Shown piece after piece: positions 33,301 to 41,900 of a DNA stretch of 64,000 nt; position 1 is the stretch's first letter, and each line of letters opens with the position of its first letter. Where the stretch lies: positions 186,001-250,000 of the forward strand of contig ONGE01000008.1 of assembly GCA_900317325.1 (NCBI GenBank), in the 5' to 3' direction. The position numbers were made by a program, and so were the translations under genes. The notes below the pieces were generated by a model, which was not told where the DNA came from, made no database searches, and saw nothing but the letters and a program-made list of their open reading frames with translations. This stretch comes from an uncultured Prevotellaceae bacterium (GTDB lineage: Bacteria; Bacteroidota; Bacteroidia; Bacteroidales; Muribaculaceae).

Positions 33301-35089
33301 TCTTCAGATATTCCCAAACAATCTCGTTGACACCATAAACATACTTGGTCGACATCTTTGTATCAAGAAATATTTCTTCTTCACAAATAAAGTCATCTTC
33401 ATGGTCTTCAAACCTAGCTGGAGATAATCTAAAATCATTATTGTTGATTTGGTCAATGCCTACTGCCATACCCTTGCCATCGAAACGAGCTGCCCAAATC
33501 ACATTATTCTTTATCAGATAGTTGATTGTATTAACCGTGATATCAATAGCATCACTTCTTGTGAGCTCATGCATATCTATAATCTCTTTCTGGAAGATCA
33601 AAAGGGGTAAGAACAAGTGTGGTTCTCGTCTGAAGGTCTCAACCGTTTGAATAGAAGACATCAACACATTAAGATAAGGCAATTTGTCAGTTTTATCCGT
33701 TTCATATTTTTCATATAGTCTTTCAACTATTTTCTCTTTATAGTTCTTTAATCCTTTAATGCAGTCACCAATAGATTCAACTCGTGAGTCAACACCCAGA
33801 CTGAAGTAAATCCAATTTTTGATGTCATCTTTATTTCTGTCTTCAGAAATTAACGGTATCTCAATGATTTGGTCTTCGACAAAATCATTCTTTTTAGGTA
33901 ATGGACAGAGGCGATCTCCCCATCGCTGCAGAAAATCGTAATAGGCATCAGGCAAGCTGGTTGCAATGAACTTGATGTGATTGCAATCCTCTATAATGCT
34001 GAAAAATCTTGACAGGTCATCAAGATTTTGAAACATACTGAAGACATCTTTGATTTGATCACAAATCAAGTATATATCTTCAGGCTGCACATCTTGATTC
34101 TTGACTCTTTTAAGATAATCAACATGATCTTTCTCTCGAAGCAACCGACTATTCACTTCGCTGACATTCTTCTGGTCTACTACCACAACATTCTTGTCGG
34201 ACAACGCACCGAAAGCATATTGATTCTCTTGATGACCATCATTCTGTTTTAATAATTTAAGGACAGCCCTTGTTTTGCCTGAACCGGGGAGACCGGTAAC
34301 AATGATAAACTTCCTCTGATTGGCCAAAGCTTGCTCCAAATTGCCATCCACCGATTCACGTGGCAAGTATTCATTAGAAATGTAATCAGCCCTTTGCTTG
34401 TCAAAATATAATTGTTCGGCTAGTACTTTACTTCCTGGTTGTGCTAAACCGATTAATTGTTGAAATCTGAATTGGACATCTTTATAATTCTTCTTAAAAG
34501 CCTCTCTAACAGCTATTTTCAGTCCAATTCCATCGGAATCATATTTATATTCACCTAGATAGACTTCTTTTTGTTCTCTACCATCTTGGCGAAAAGAGGC
34601 TATTTTTTCTTCGATCATTTGTTTTAAACAAGGTATCGAAATCTCATTCACTTCATCGAAAACAGGATGATCGGTTCCATTTCTGAAGCCCTTGTCCTCT
34701 TTTCGATTCTCAGGAAATCTATCACTATAATAATCCTTGCAATTAAAAAGGGTCAATACAGGATTGCCATCGGGGTTAGTGTAAAATGATTCTATAGCAA
34801 ACATAACTTCCATCATTGTATATTTTCCCACATGATTCAATGGAGCAAGCACTATTACCCAATCAGCATCTTTTATCTCGGGGTCGATTTCAGAGTCCTG
34901 CATGCTGACTTGCTGATTGGCCTGATGATCGGCACAAAAATAAATATATGCCACATCTTGGCGGTGATTGCGCTCTTCTGATGGATCATCAGTTACACGA
35001 ATATCTTTATCTTCTAAAATATCAATTAGAAACCCCTTAATAGTATCGGCTTCTGGTGCAAATCGGGATGAAGAAATGACGATTTTCAT
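30377..35089 (-). CDS. Giant STAND-like P-loop NTPase with TIR/DUF4062-like N-terminus and PPR-like helical repeats; candidate defence protein
   Basis: A 1570-residue cytoplasmic protein with no signal peptide or membrane segment. Residues 1-165 resemble DUF4062/TIR/nucleoside deoxyribosyltransferase folds: first strand KIVISSSRF, then DADWVIVLAPLNHVGKYTMMEVMFAIE with Glu94 and Glu100 as possible catalytic acids, then VLTLFN. Residues about 230-440 are a P-loop ATPase: Walker A GLPGSGKT (266-273), Walker B-like IYLICD ending at Asp344, and sensor-like KFIATSLPD (373-381), as in STAND/NACHT-type proteins. From 600 to the end it is helical, with units resembling pentatricopeptide repeats (1224-1254; 1264-1293, KPDIFTFTNLLRAVKS; also near 704-736 and 970-1000). 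The gene is A+T-rich, unlike both neighbours, stands alone and has a canonical promoter. The layout (effector, switch, sensor) is that of antiphage STAND proteins; function is inferred and I cannot name a known system. Confidence 0.8.
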   Translation of the reverse strand: MKIVISSSRFAPEADTIKGFLIDILEDKDIRVTDDPSEERNHRQDVAYIYFCADHQANQQVSMQDSEIDPEIKDADWVIVLAPLNHVGKYTMMEVMFAIESFYTNPDGNPVLTLFNCKDYYSDRFPENRKEDKGFRNGTDHPVFDEVNEISIPCLKQMIEEKIASFRQDGREQKEVYLGEYKYDSDGIGLKIAVREAFKKNYKDVQFRFQQLIGLAQPGSKVLAEQLYFDKQRADYISNEYLPRESVDGNLEQALANQRKFIIVTGLPGSGKTRAVLKLLKQNDGHQENQYAFGALSDKNVVVVDQKNVSEVNSRLLREKDHVDYLKRVKNQDVQPEDIYLICDQIKDVFSMFQNLDDLSRFFSIIEDCNHIKFIATSLPDAYYDFLQRWGDRLCPLPKKNDFVEDQIIEIPLISEDRNKDDIKNWIYFSLGVDSRVESIGDCIKGLKNYKEKIVERLYEKYETDKTDKLPYLNVLMSSIQTVETFRREPHLFLPLLIFQKEIIDMHELTRSDAIDITVNTINYLIKNNVIWAARFDGKGMAVGIDQINNNDFRLSPARFEDHEDDFICEEEIFLDTKMSTKYVYGVNEIVWEYLKKVDANKHEHKLLFDYNKVDEIVESAQLYYNAVKRASTLRRILSRVPYKDNRSEALSRLWSYVYKKIDNLNDEKESIDELNQVFGMLIGLSSGMDDIEKVLELIEGKGITPNYSIIGQLYIFGKDKPEDIKECIEKKVQDIRKRYHMDLNTLFSFSREVSFHKLSFNEIIDRIKESQFVNRAGIAMSIQEFAATRKKDRFVSMNLDRTFSMLARKDFASNMDRWTRLLELYEMCKLNMTRLAIYAFIQMAAKESNDIVTMMNYVLSLLPKKKVDSVKDVLPEGVDEEQIGMHSSIVHEDDLEYVFFSAIECSENFKQAKAFFDIYLMLLQRLMLSQKENPRMVSIVLHNVGKYEFQQALLFLQETERRYKDEKKPFSSIMYNNLLKKAPNVGEALAVLPSISEIQDYTISNVLGTLKNRKLRNQKSDENEDMVEQKTDPKLFFYAYDVVMRSSVKRHRKSPSPFVLGLLYSFASTLKQEAFIRDKYLLVEDVEKKKLIDYSTTITSIRIKKPYRDIGTPEDKTDTSWGLFNKCRRFYRNREWYINSDLYSNMMRKIYFAFQDDQERFSEQMRSLSHIIDEDESLIIKDEFFLANRYALDPVWNKKIFDRDHVSNEFIQDMKRSDIHKVRTLNKVLISLVKAGDVPFSKVWIFYQLIKGFYVKYPKRSKLKPDIFTFTNLLRAVKSKEDYDLVMKELNEIYKKKQDEQKHNKKHNKKYEIFNAEIFNDSLKQAQMRVGCFVEDKKQDNDTDDSIDGILREMQISFSKYDIITPTTLNSDLKKLTEKKEFKNEDYNRLKKEVLEPNKKKIDYDIQSYVSMIKLSPTFMEAKFWIVCLLADLNYEEYCNNLTQCRELASSAIMARYSIDNSVAFFDYWKNIMDDIGYEPGNPDSFTKYSDKPKKSQFKNDYDYYWSTRWEHLCREMHDYCFHGRRDKDRLESIKEQIQVFDDHNVEMGVFTFKEKVVDIRAIIKEKLK

Positions 35090-35161
35090 AGATGTGGACG
35101 GTTAATGGGTTAGACATTTTGGGCTTGAGGTTGGAATTAAGCCGGGTTATTATCAATTGCA

Positions 35162-35193
35162 CAAATGTAGTAAGTTTTTCTTGAATGGCCAAA
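35162..35193 (-). promoter_or_regulatory. Canonical promoter of the giant STAND-like gene
   Basis: Minus strand: TTTG (35193-35190), 20-base spacer, TACATTTG (35169-35162). It predicts a leader of about 65 bases before the start at 35089. The match to the host sigma-factor consensus shows the island gene can be expressed by the housekeeping machinery. Confidence 0.7.
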
Positions 35194-35243
35194 AATGACG
35201 GCAAGAAAGCGCAATTTGGACAAAAAAGTCATGTTAATAAAGT

Positions 35244-35279
35244 GTTTCAGTAATAAGTATGTGAAACGGAAACATGTTT
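35244..35279. promoter_or_regulatory. Inverted repeats between the divergent promoters
   Basis: GTTTCA (35244-35249) with TGAAAC (35262-35267), directly followed by the perfect palindrome AAACATGTTT (35270-35279). They lie about 50 bases behind the STAND promoter and 75 ahead of the rocD promoter, a position suited to an operator. No regulator gene is adjacent. Confidence 0.35.
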
Positions 35280-35355
35280 GCATATTTATTGAAAACGGCT
35301 TAGATAAGACAAACAAGGTCACGCGATTAAGCAGACAAAAAAACTTGCTTTTTTG

Positions 35356-35387
35356 TTTGGCTCTACGCTCTGCTTGCACTATCTTTG
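35356..35387 (+). promoter_or_regulatory. Canonical promoter of rocD
   Basis: TTTG (35356-35359), 20-base spacer, TATCTTTG (35380-35387). The predicted leader before the ATG at 35444 is about 50 bases and A+T-rich. Confidence 0.75.
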
Positions 35388-35443
35388 CAAGCAGAAATTT
35401 ATCTTTAACATTAACAACTTAATATCAACAATCAACTTAACCA

Positions 35444-36745
35444 ATGAAGAAACCAACAGCAAAAAAACCGAGTGCAAAAAAAGCATGTAAGAGTGTAGAT
35501 TGCAGCAAGCCCGCTCCTCTGGGCGCAAAGACCAAGAGTTACATCGCGATGGAAGACCGCTACGGCGCTCACAACTACCATCCGCTGCCCGTCGTATTGA
35601 AGAAGGGTAAAGGCATCTATGTGTGGGACGTTGAAGGCAAGAAGTATTTCGACTTCCTGTCGGCCTACAGTGCCGTTAACCAGGGTCACTGCCATCCTCG
35701 CATCGTGAAGGCGCTGAAGGACCAGACCAACAAGCTGTGTCTGACCTCTCGTGCATTCTACAACGAGGCCTTCTGCGAGTATGAGAAGTTCATGCACTCC
35801 TACTTCGGCTATGACAAGGTGCTGCCCATGAATACCGGTGCTGAGGGCGTCGAGACCGCCCTGAAGCTCGCCCGCCGCTGGGGTGTTGTCAAGAAAGGTA
35901 TCGACAACGACAAGGTGAAGATCATCTGCTGCGAGGGCAACTTCCACGGCCGCACCGTGACTGTTATCACCATGAGCAACGACCCGGACAGCTATGCCAA
36001 CTACGGCCCGCTGACCCCCGGTTTCATCCGTATCCCCTACAACGATCCCAAGGCGCTTGAGAAAGCGCTCGATAAATATGGCGATGAGGTTGCTGCCTTT
36101 ATCGCTGAGCCCATCCAGGGCGAGGCTGGCGTGTTCGTTCCCGACGACGGCTACCTGAAGACCTGCTTCGACCTGTGCCACAAGCACAACGTGCTGTTCA
36201 TTGCCGACGAGGTTCAGACCGGTATCGCCCGCACGGGTAAGATGCTGTGCTCACAGCACGACGGCATCCGTCCCGACATCGTGATCCTGGGCAAGGCCCT
36301 GGGTGGTGGTGTGCTTCCCGTATCGGCTTGCTTGGCCGACGACGATATCATGCTGAACGTGAAGCCCGGCGAGCACGGCTCGACCTTCGGCGGTTTCCCG
36401 CTGGCAGCCCGCGTTGCCGTTGAGGCCTTGAAGGTTGTCAAGGACGAGAAGCTGGTTCAGAACGCCGAGAAGATGGGTAAGATCTTCCGTGAGGAAATCG
36501 AGAAGATCCACTCGCCGTTCATCGTGCAGGTTCGCGGTCGCGGTCTGTTGAACGCCATCGTCACCAAGCCCGTTGAGGGTAAGACCGCTTGGGACATCTG
36601 CCTGAAGCTGCGTGACAATGGCCTGCTGGCCAAGCCGACCCATGACCACATCATCCGCTTTGCTCCTCCCTTGTGCATCACCAAGGAGGAACTCATGGAG
36701 GCCATCGAGATCATCAAGAAGACCTTCGAGCAGATGTTCGGATAA
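35444..36745 (+). CDS. rocD: Ornithine aminotransferase
   Basis: A 433-residue class III PLP aminotransferase that converts ornithine and 2-oxoglutarate to glutamate 5-semialdehyde and glutamate. The conserved N-terminal [16 protein letters not shown], the PLP-binding [13 protein letters not shown], the [11 protein letters not shown] segment and ILGKALGGG with the Schiff-base Lys are all present. A Lys/Ala-rich extension of about 30 residues ([16 protein letters not shown]) precedes the usual start; it is unlike the enzyme core and resembles a histone-like tail. The gene is followed by a terminator and then by the semialdehyde dehydrogenase gene, making a short route from ornithine to glutamate. 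Confidence 0.93.
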   Translation: MKKPTAKKPSAKKACKSVDCSKPAPLGAKTKSYIAMEDRYGAHNYHPLPVVLKKGKGIYVWDVEGKKYFDFLSAYSAVNQGHCHPRIVKALKDQTNKLCLTSRAFYNEAFCEYEKFMHSYFGYDKVLPMNTGAEGVETALKLARRWGVVKKGIDNDKVKIICCEGNFHGRTVTVITMSNDPDSYANYGPLTPGFIRIPYNDPKALEKALDKYGDEVAAFIAEPIQGEAGVFVPDDGYLKTCFDLCHKHNVLFIADEVQTGIARTGKMLCSQHDGIRPDIVILGKALGGGVLPVSACLADDDIMLNVKPGEHGSTFGGFPLAARVAVEALKVVKDEKLVQNAEKMGKIFREEIEKIHSPFIVQVRGRGLLNAIVTKPVEGKTAWDICLKLRDNGLLAKPTHDHIIRFAPPLCITKEELMEAIEIIKKTFEQMFG

Positions 36746-36753
36746 TTTTTAAT

Positions 36754-36789
36754 TCAAGCATCGCGAGTGCTAGCGCTCGCGGTGCTTGA
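36754..36789 (+). terminator. Hairpin after rocD
   Basis: A 14-bp stem with one G-T wobble (arms 36754-36767 and 36776-36789; core AAGCATCGCGAG / CTCGCGGTGCTT) and an 8-base loop, 8 bases after the stop. T-rich sequence lies before it, not after, so it may attenuate rather than fully stop transcription into the next gene. Confidence 0.6.
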
Positions 36790-36868
36790 TGTTTAGAGGT
36801 TAAAGGTCAGGGTTTAGAGACTCTACTCACAAACCATCTATTTTTCAACCAACAAAAAAACAAAAACC

Positions 36869-36910
36869 AGGACCCTAGGGAACAAGGACTAGTAACTAGG
36901 GACTAGAAAC
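36869..36910 (+). repeat. Degenerate tandem repeat in the pruA leader
   Basis: Three related 13-15-base units in tandem: AGGACCCTAGGGAAC, AAGGACTAGTAAC and TAGGGACTAGAAAC, ending 19 bases before the pruA start codon. Simple quasi-repeats of this kind occur just upstream of several genes in this window. Confidence 0.55.
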
Positions 36911-36928
36911 CAACAACTAAATAATAAA

Positions 36929-38554
36929 ATGAATAACGCTATTATCAATTTTCCCCTTCCCGCCAATGAGCCGGTGAAGGCCTATATGCCCGGTTCTCCC
37001 GAGCGCGTTGCTCTCGAGGCTGAACTCGAGCGCCAGAGCAAAATCGTCGTGGACATCCCCATCATCATCGGCGGCAAGGAAATCCGCACCGGTGACACGG
37101 GCACCGTTACCTGCCCCCACGACCACAAGCACGTGCTTGCTACCTATCACAAGGTGACCAAGAAAGAGATCAAGATGGCCATCGATGCCGCTATGAAGGC
37201 ATGGAAAGAGTGGAGCCGCACACCGTGGACCACCCGCGCCGCCATCGTGATGAAAATGGCCGAGCTGCTCGCCACCAAGTATCGTCCCATCATGAATGCT
37301 GCCACGATGCTGGGCCAGAGCAAGAACTTCTACCAGGCCGAAATCGACTCGGCTTGCGAGACGATCGACTTCTTCCGCTACAACGTGCACTATGCCAGCA
37401 AGATCTACGCTATGCAGCCCAAGGACGGCGTTGGCCAGCTGAACCACACCGAGTATCGTCCCCTCGAGGGCTTTATCCTGGCTGTTACCCCGTTCAACTT
37501 CACCTCGATTGCCAGCAACCTGTGCATGACTCCCGTGCTGATGGGTAACGTGGCCCTGTGGAAGCCCTCCACCACCGCCCTGCTGAGCAACTACTACCTG
37601 ATGCAGCTCTACAAGGAGGCCGGTCTGCCCGACGGCGTGATCAACTTCCTGCCCGGTAGCGGCGCCCTCATCGGCGAGGTTGCTACCAACAGCAAGTACT
37701 TCAGCGGCATCCACTTCACCGGCAGCACCGCTACCTTCAAGTCGCTGTGGAAGCAAGCCAGCCTGAACGTTGACAAGTATATCTCCTACCCCCGTCTCGT
37801 GGGTGAGACCGGTGGCAAGGACTTCATCTTTGTTCACCCCAGTGCCGACAAGAAGGCAGTTGCTACGGCAGCCTTCTGCGGAGCATTTGAGTTCCAGGGC
37901 CAGAAGTGCTCGGCTGCTTCTCGCATGTACATCCCCAAGAGCCTGTGGCCCGACGTGCTGAAGGATATCAAGGCCATGTGCAAGGAGGTGAAGATGGGCG
38001 ACGTCATGGATCCCATGAACTTCATCAACGCTGTGATCGACGAGGCTTCTTTCGACAAGTGCAAGAGCTACATCGACTATGCCAAGGAGGCCGAGGACGC
38101 CAACATCGTGATCGGTGGCAAGTGCGACAAGAAGAAAGGCTGGTTTGTTGAGCCCACCGTTATCGAGACCACCAATCCTCGCTTCAAGTCGATGGAAGAG
38201 GAAATCTTCGGTCCCGTGCTGACGGTTTACCCCTACGACGACGACAAGGTGAACGAGACCGCCCGCCTGTGTGACGAGACCTCGCCTTACGGCCTGACCG
38301 GTGCCGTTTGGGGCCGCGACCGCCTCGAGGTGGAGAAGCTCACCGAGAAGTTGAGCTATGCCGCCGGTAACTTCTACATCAACGACAAGCCGACGGGTGC
38401 CGTTGTGGGCATGCAGCCCTTTGGCGGTGCACGTGCCAGCGGTACCAACGACAAGGCCGGTGGTGAGTTCAACCTCATCCGCTGGATCATCCCGCGCGTG
38501 ATCAAGGAGACCCTCGTTCCTCCCACCGACTACCGCTACACCTATCTGAAATAA
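36929..38554 (+). CDS. pruA: L-glutamate gamma-semialdehyde (1-pyrroline-5-carboxylate) dehydrogenase
   Basis: A 541-residue aldehyde dehydrogenase of the eukaryote-like P5C dehydrogenase group, oxidising glutamate semialdehyde to glutamate with NAD+. Landmarks are VTPFNFTSIASN, IHFTGSTATF, ETGGKDFIFVHPSAD (catalytic Glu region), FEFQGQKCSAASR with the nucleophilic Cys, EEIFGPVLTVYPYDDD and QPFGGARASGTNDKAGG. It is a stand-alone enzyme without a proline dehydrogenase domain. Together with rocD just upstream it would feed ornithine carbon into glutamate. Spacing of 183 bases and a terminator between them leave cotranscription uncertain. Confidence 0.93.
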   Translation: MNNAIINFPLPANEPVKAYMPGSPERVALEAELERQSKIVVDIPIIIGGKEIRTGDTGTVTCPHDHKHVLATYHKVTKKEIKMAIDAAMKAWKEWSRTPWTTRAAIVMKMAELLATKYRPIMNAATMLGQSKNFYQAEIDSACETIDFFRYNVHYASKIYAMQPKDGVGQLNHTEYRPLEGFILAVTPFNFTSIASNLCMTPVLMGNVALWKPSTTALLSNYYLMQLYKEAGLPDGVINFLPGSGALIGEVATNSKYFSGIHFTGSTATFKSLWKQASLNVDKYISYPRLVGETGGKDFIFVHPSADKKAVATAAFCGAFEFQGQKCSAASRMYIPKSLWPDVLKDIKAMCKEVKMGDVMDPMNFINAVIDEASFDKCKSYIDYAKEAEDANIVIGGKCDKKKGWFVEPTVIETTNPRFKSMEEEIFGPVLTVYPYDDDKVNETARLCDETSPYGLTGAVWGRDRLEVEKLTEKLSYAAGNFYINDKPTGAVVGMQPFGGARASGTNDKAGGEFNLIRWIIPRVIKETLVPPTDYRYTYLK

Positions 38555-38584
38555 GCTATTAACAGTTAGCTATTAGAATTTTCC

Positions 38585-38623
38585 ATGAGGGTGAGTCAAA
38601 ATAGTTTTTTGGCTCACCCTCAT
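38585..38623 (+). terminator. Terminator after pruA
   Basis: ATGAGGGTGAG pairs with CTCACCCTCAT (11 bp) around a 17-base loop, about 30 bases after the stop, followed by TTATAATTAAA. Confidence 0.75.
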
Positions 38624-38637
38624 TTATAATTAAACCA

Positions 38638-38745
38638 CTATGGACTTGAAGCCCATAGTTTCGTCGAACTCGCGTTAATAAATAACGTCTCTGCGCCCTA
38701 GCGTTAGGCGCATTCGCTAAATCTCATTGCGGGCTTGCATGAGAT
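38638..38745 (+). other. Cluster of small hairpins upstream of the BspA-like gene
   Basis: Consecutive inverted repeats: CTATGG/CCATAG (38638-38658), CGTT-AATAAAT-AACG (about 38673-38687), TGCGCC-TA/TA-GGCGCA with a GCGT loop (38692-38712), and ATCTCAT-GC/GC-ATGAGAT (38721-38745). They precede the predicted promoter and so are unlikely to be the leader of the next gene. This accounts for most of the 38555-38912 spacer. Confidence 0.5.
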
Positions 38746-38830
38746 TGCAGGAATCCAGCGAAAAAATGTCTCATTTTTCAAGAATGCCAATTATTTTACA
38801 CAATGACATCAAAAATAATGACAAAACATT

Positions 38831-38861
38831 ATTGTTTCTTCAAATAAAGTTACTATATTTG
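38831..38861 (+). promoter_or_regulatory. Probable promoter of the BspA-like gene
   Basis: ATTG (38831-38834), a 19-base spacer and TATATTTG (38854-38861). The -7 element is a full match, the -33 element is one base off. The start codon chosen for the gene lies 52 bases downstream. Confidence 0.5.
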
Positions 38862-38912
38862 CAAACAAAGTGTATTCAAGTAACATTTACTCATCTAATA
38901 AATACTTTGATT

Positions 38913-41900
38913 ATGAAAACTAAACTACTCAAATTTAATCTGATGGTCATCTTGATGGCTTTAGGTTGTCCTCTAGCCGTCAGTGCCTATGACTTCTACA
39001 CAGATGTGGGCTGGTTCAACATCATTGACGGAAACAGTGTAGAAATCACCTATTGTGATGAAAACTACAATTCCTACATGGGCGATGTTGTCATTCCTTC
39101 GACAGTAACTGACCCACGTAACGGCTACACCTACGATGTCACCAAAATCGGCTCTTATGCTTTTTATGGCAGCTATCGATTAACATCCGTCACTATCCCT
39201 CCCACCATCACCGAGTCAAGTTCAACGGCCTTTGCCGGTTGTTCGTCATTGTCTCGAGTGAACATCAGTGACCTTGCCGCCTGGTGCGCTATTGATTTCA
39301 GCGGTAACGCCGACGGCAACCCCTTGTCTTGGGCTCATCACCTGTATCTCAACGGCACAAAGGTCGTTAATCTGGTCATCCCCGAAGGCGTAAGGAAAGT
39401 AAGCCAATTCGCCTTCTACTCAAACTACGACCTGCGCTCTGTCATCATTGCCAGCAGCGTCACTTCAATTGAATGGAGTGCATTCGGTAGCTGTTTAAAC
39501 CTGAGTACAGTAACCCTGGGCAGCGGCCTCACCTCTATTGATCAGTATGCATTCAGCTACGTCCCACTGTCCGACATCTACTGCCGCGGTACAAGGCCTG
39601 CGACACTGGCGGCAGCCAACGCGTTTGACAACGAGGTCAACATGGTCTATTCCACTGCGACGCTCCATGTGCCTGCCAGCTACGTGAGCAACTACCAATC
39701 GGCCAACTACTGGCAGAATTTCACCAACGTTGAGCCAATTTATTATGACTTTATTTCTAACAATGTCTATTATAGGATAACAAGTGAAAACACTGTAGAG
39801 GTCACCTACAAAAATGATAGTTTCAATTCTTATAGCGGAATGGTTGTCATACCTAGCACGGTGACTTACAACGGCACCACCTACAAGGTCGAGGCGATTG
39901 GCACGAACGCATTCTGGAACTCCACTGGTTTGACGAGCGTCACGATTCACCCGAACATGAAAAAGATGAATGACAACGCTTTCCATGGATGCTCCGGAAT
40001 GACCCATGCAACTGTCAGTGATTTATCCACATGGTGCAAAATCGAATTCACCAATGTCGGAGCCAATCCATTGCACTATGGACACTACTTGAGTGTCAAC
40101 AACAGCAATCTGACCAAACTTGTGGTTCCCAGTGGCATCACTAAAATAAACAGCTATGCCTTCTATGATTGTCGTGGACTCACCGAAGCCACTATCGCCA
40201 ACGATGTCAAGTCGATTGATTATGCGGCCTTCAGATTATGTACTAATCTGACCAAGGTGACCTTTGGCATTAATGTATCCAGCATCTATTCCTATTCATT
40301 CGCCGATTGTCCACTCACCGATATCTACTGCTTGCGCTCTACACCTCCCACCATCGCTGGAGGCAGTATCGGCTATCTGCCTTTCAACGAGAGCGTCTAT
40401 GCCACTGCCACCCTGCACGTGCCCCGCTCGGCACTGTCAAGTTACCAATCGGCTCCTCATGTATGGGGAGAATTCCAGAAGTATGCCACCTATGATTTTG
40501 AAGAGAATGGCATCTACTACAACATCACTGGCAGCAATACCGTCGAAGTGACCTACCGCGATACCCAGTACAATTCTTATAGAGGCAACGTCACTGTCCC
40601 CGAGACCGTGACCCACGACGGCACCACCTACACTGTGACCGGTATCGGGGAACAGGCGTTCATGGATTGTCAATCTTTGGCTTTCGTCAGCATTCCCGCT
40701 ACAGTCACCTATATTGGAGAGCAAGCGTTCGGGAACAGCGGCATATCGTCTGTCTTCATTCCTGAAGGGGTAGCTGCTATCCCCAACTTCGTATTCCAGA
40801 ACTGCAATAATCTGACAAACGTCAAGCTTCCCGAATCGCTGCAAAGCATCGGCATGTCGTCATTCGAGAACTGCAGTAACCTGAGCGAGCTCATTATTCC
40901 CCAAAACGTGACCAGCATCGATAATATGGCATTCCACCTGTGTTCATCGCTCTACAGGATTATCTGCCATGCAACAAATCCGCCGCAGATTGAAAATGCC
41001 ACCTTTGACCAATGGCATTACGAAAACTCAATCTTAATAGTGCCCTGGAACTTCCTCTATGAGTATAAGAACGCACCCTATTGGGAGAATTTCACTCACT
41101 TTGGCACCACCTATGATTTTGTTGTTGACGGCATCTATTACCTCATCATGGGCATCGAAAACGGCATCAACAGAGTTAATGTCACTTCAGGCGGCTCTGG
41201 CAACACCTATAGTGGTGACCTTGTGATTCCCGAAACCGTGAACTGGCAGGGTACAACCTATACCGTTGTCGGCACCAATGCAGGAGCATTCACTAATTGT
41301 ACAGATCTGACGAGCATCACCCTGCCTGCAACTACCGATCGCTGCTACAACAGCTTCTTAGACAACGAATGCACCAACCTGACTGCAATCACCTGCCTGG
41401 CCATCACACCACCCGCCGATTTGTCCGGCTTTACCGCCGACCAGTATGCTAACATCGTTGTGACCGTGCCCAAGAACTCTGTCGAAGCCTACCGTAATGC
41501 CGAAGGTTGGAGCAACTTCGCCAACATCCAGGGCATGGCCTATGACTTCAAGCGCGACGACTTCTTCTACGAGATCACAGCCGCTGACCAAGTGTCGCTC
41601 ATCCGCGAGAACAGCAACAGCTACCAAAACCTGACAGCAGCCAATATCCCCGCGAGCGTCACGTTGGCTGGTGTGAGCTATGACGTCACCGCCATCGGCG
41701 ATCGTGCATTCTATCAGCGCACCAATCTGCAGAGCGTGGAATTTGGATCCAAACTCAAGAGCATCGGCAACTACGCCTTCTATAAGTGTACCGGCCTCAC
41801 TGGCGGTCTCCCGCTCAACGAGGGTCTGGAGAGCATCGGCAACTATGCATTTGCCTACTGCTCGGGCCTTGTTTCGGCTATTTTCCCGTATTCCGTTTCC

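Noticed and set aside
30347..35440. Prophage or transposon carrying the giant gene
   Set aside because: No integrase, transposase, terminal inverted repeats, direct repeats or tRNA at the borders; only base composition is unusual.
36917..37837. Minus-strand frame of 306 residues opposite pruA
   Set aside because: Shadow of a well-conserved aldehyde dehydrogenase gene; no start context or family match.
38727..38912. Extended N-terminus of the BspA-like protein
   Set aside because: The extra 62 codons cover a hairpin cluster and a promoter, while the ATG at 38913 gives a normal signal peptide.
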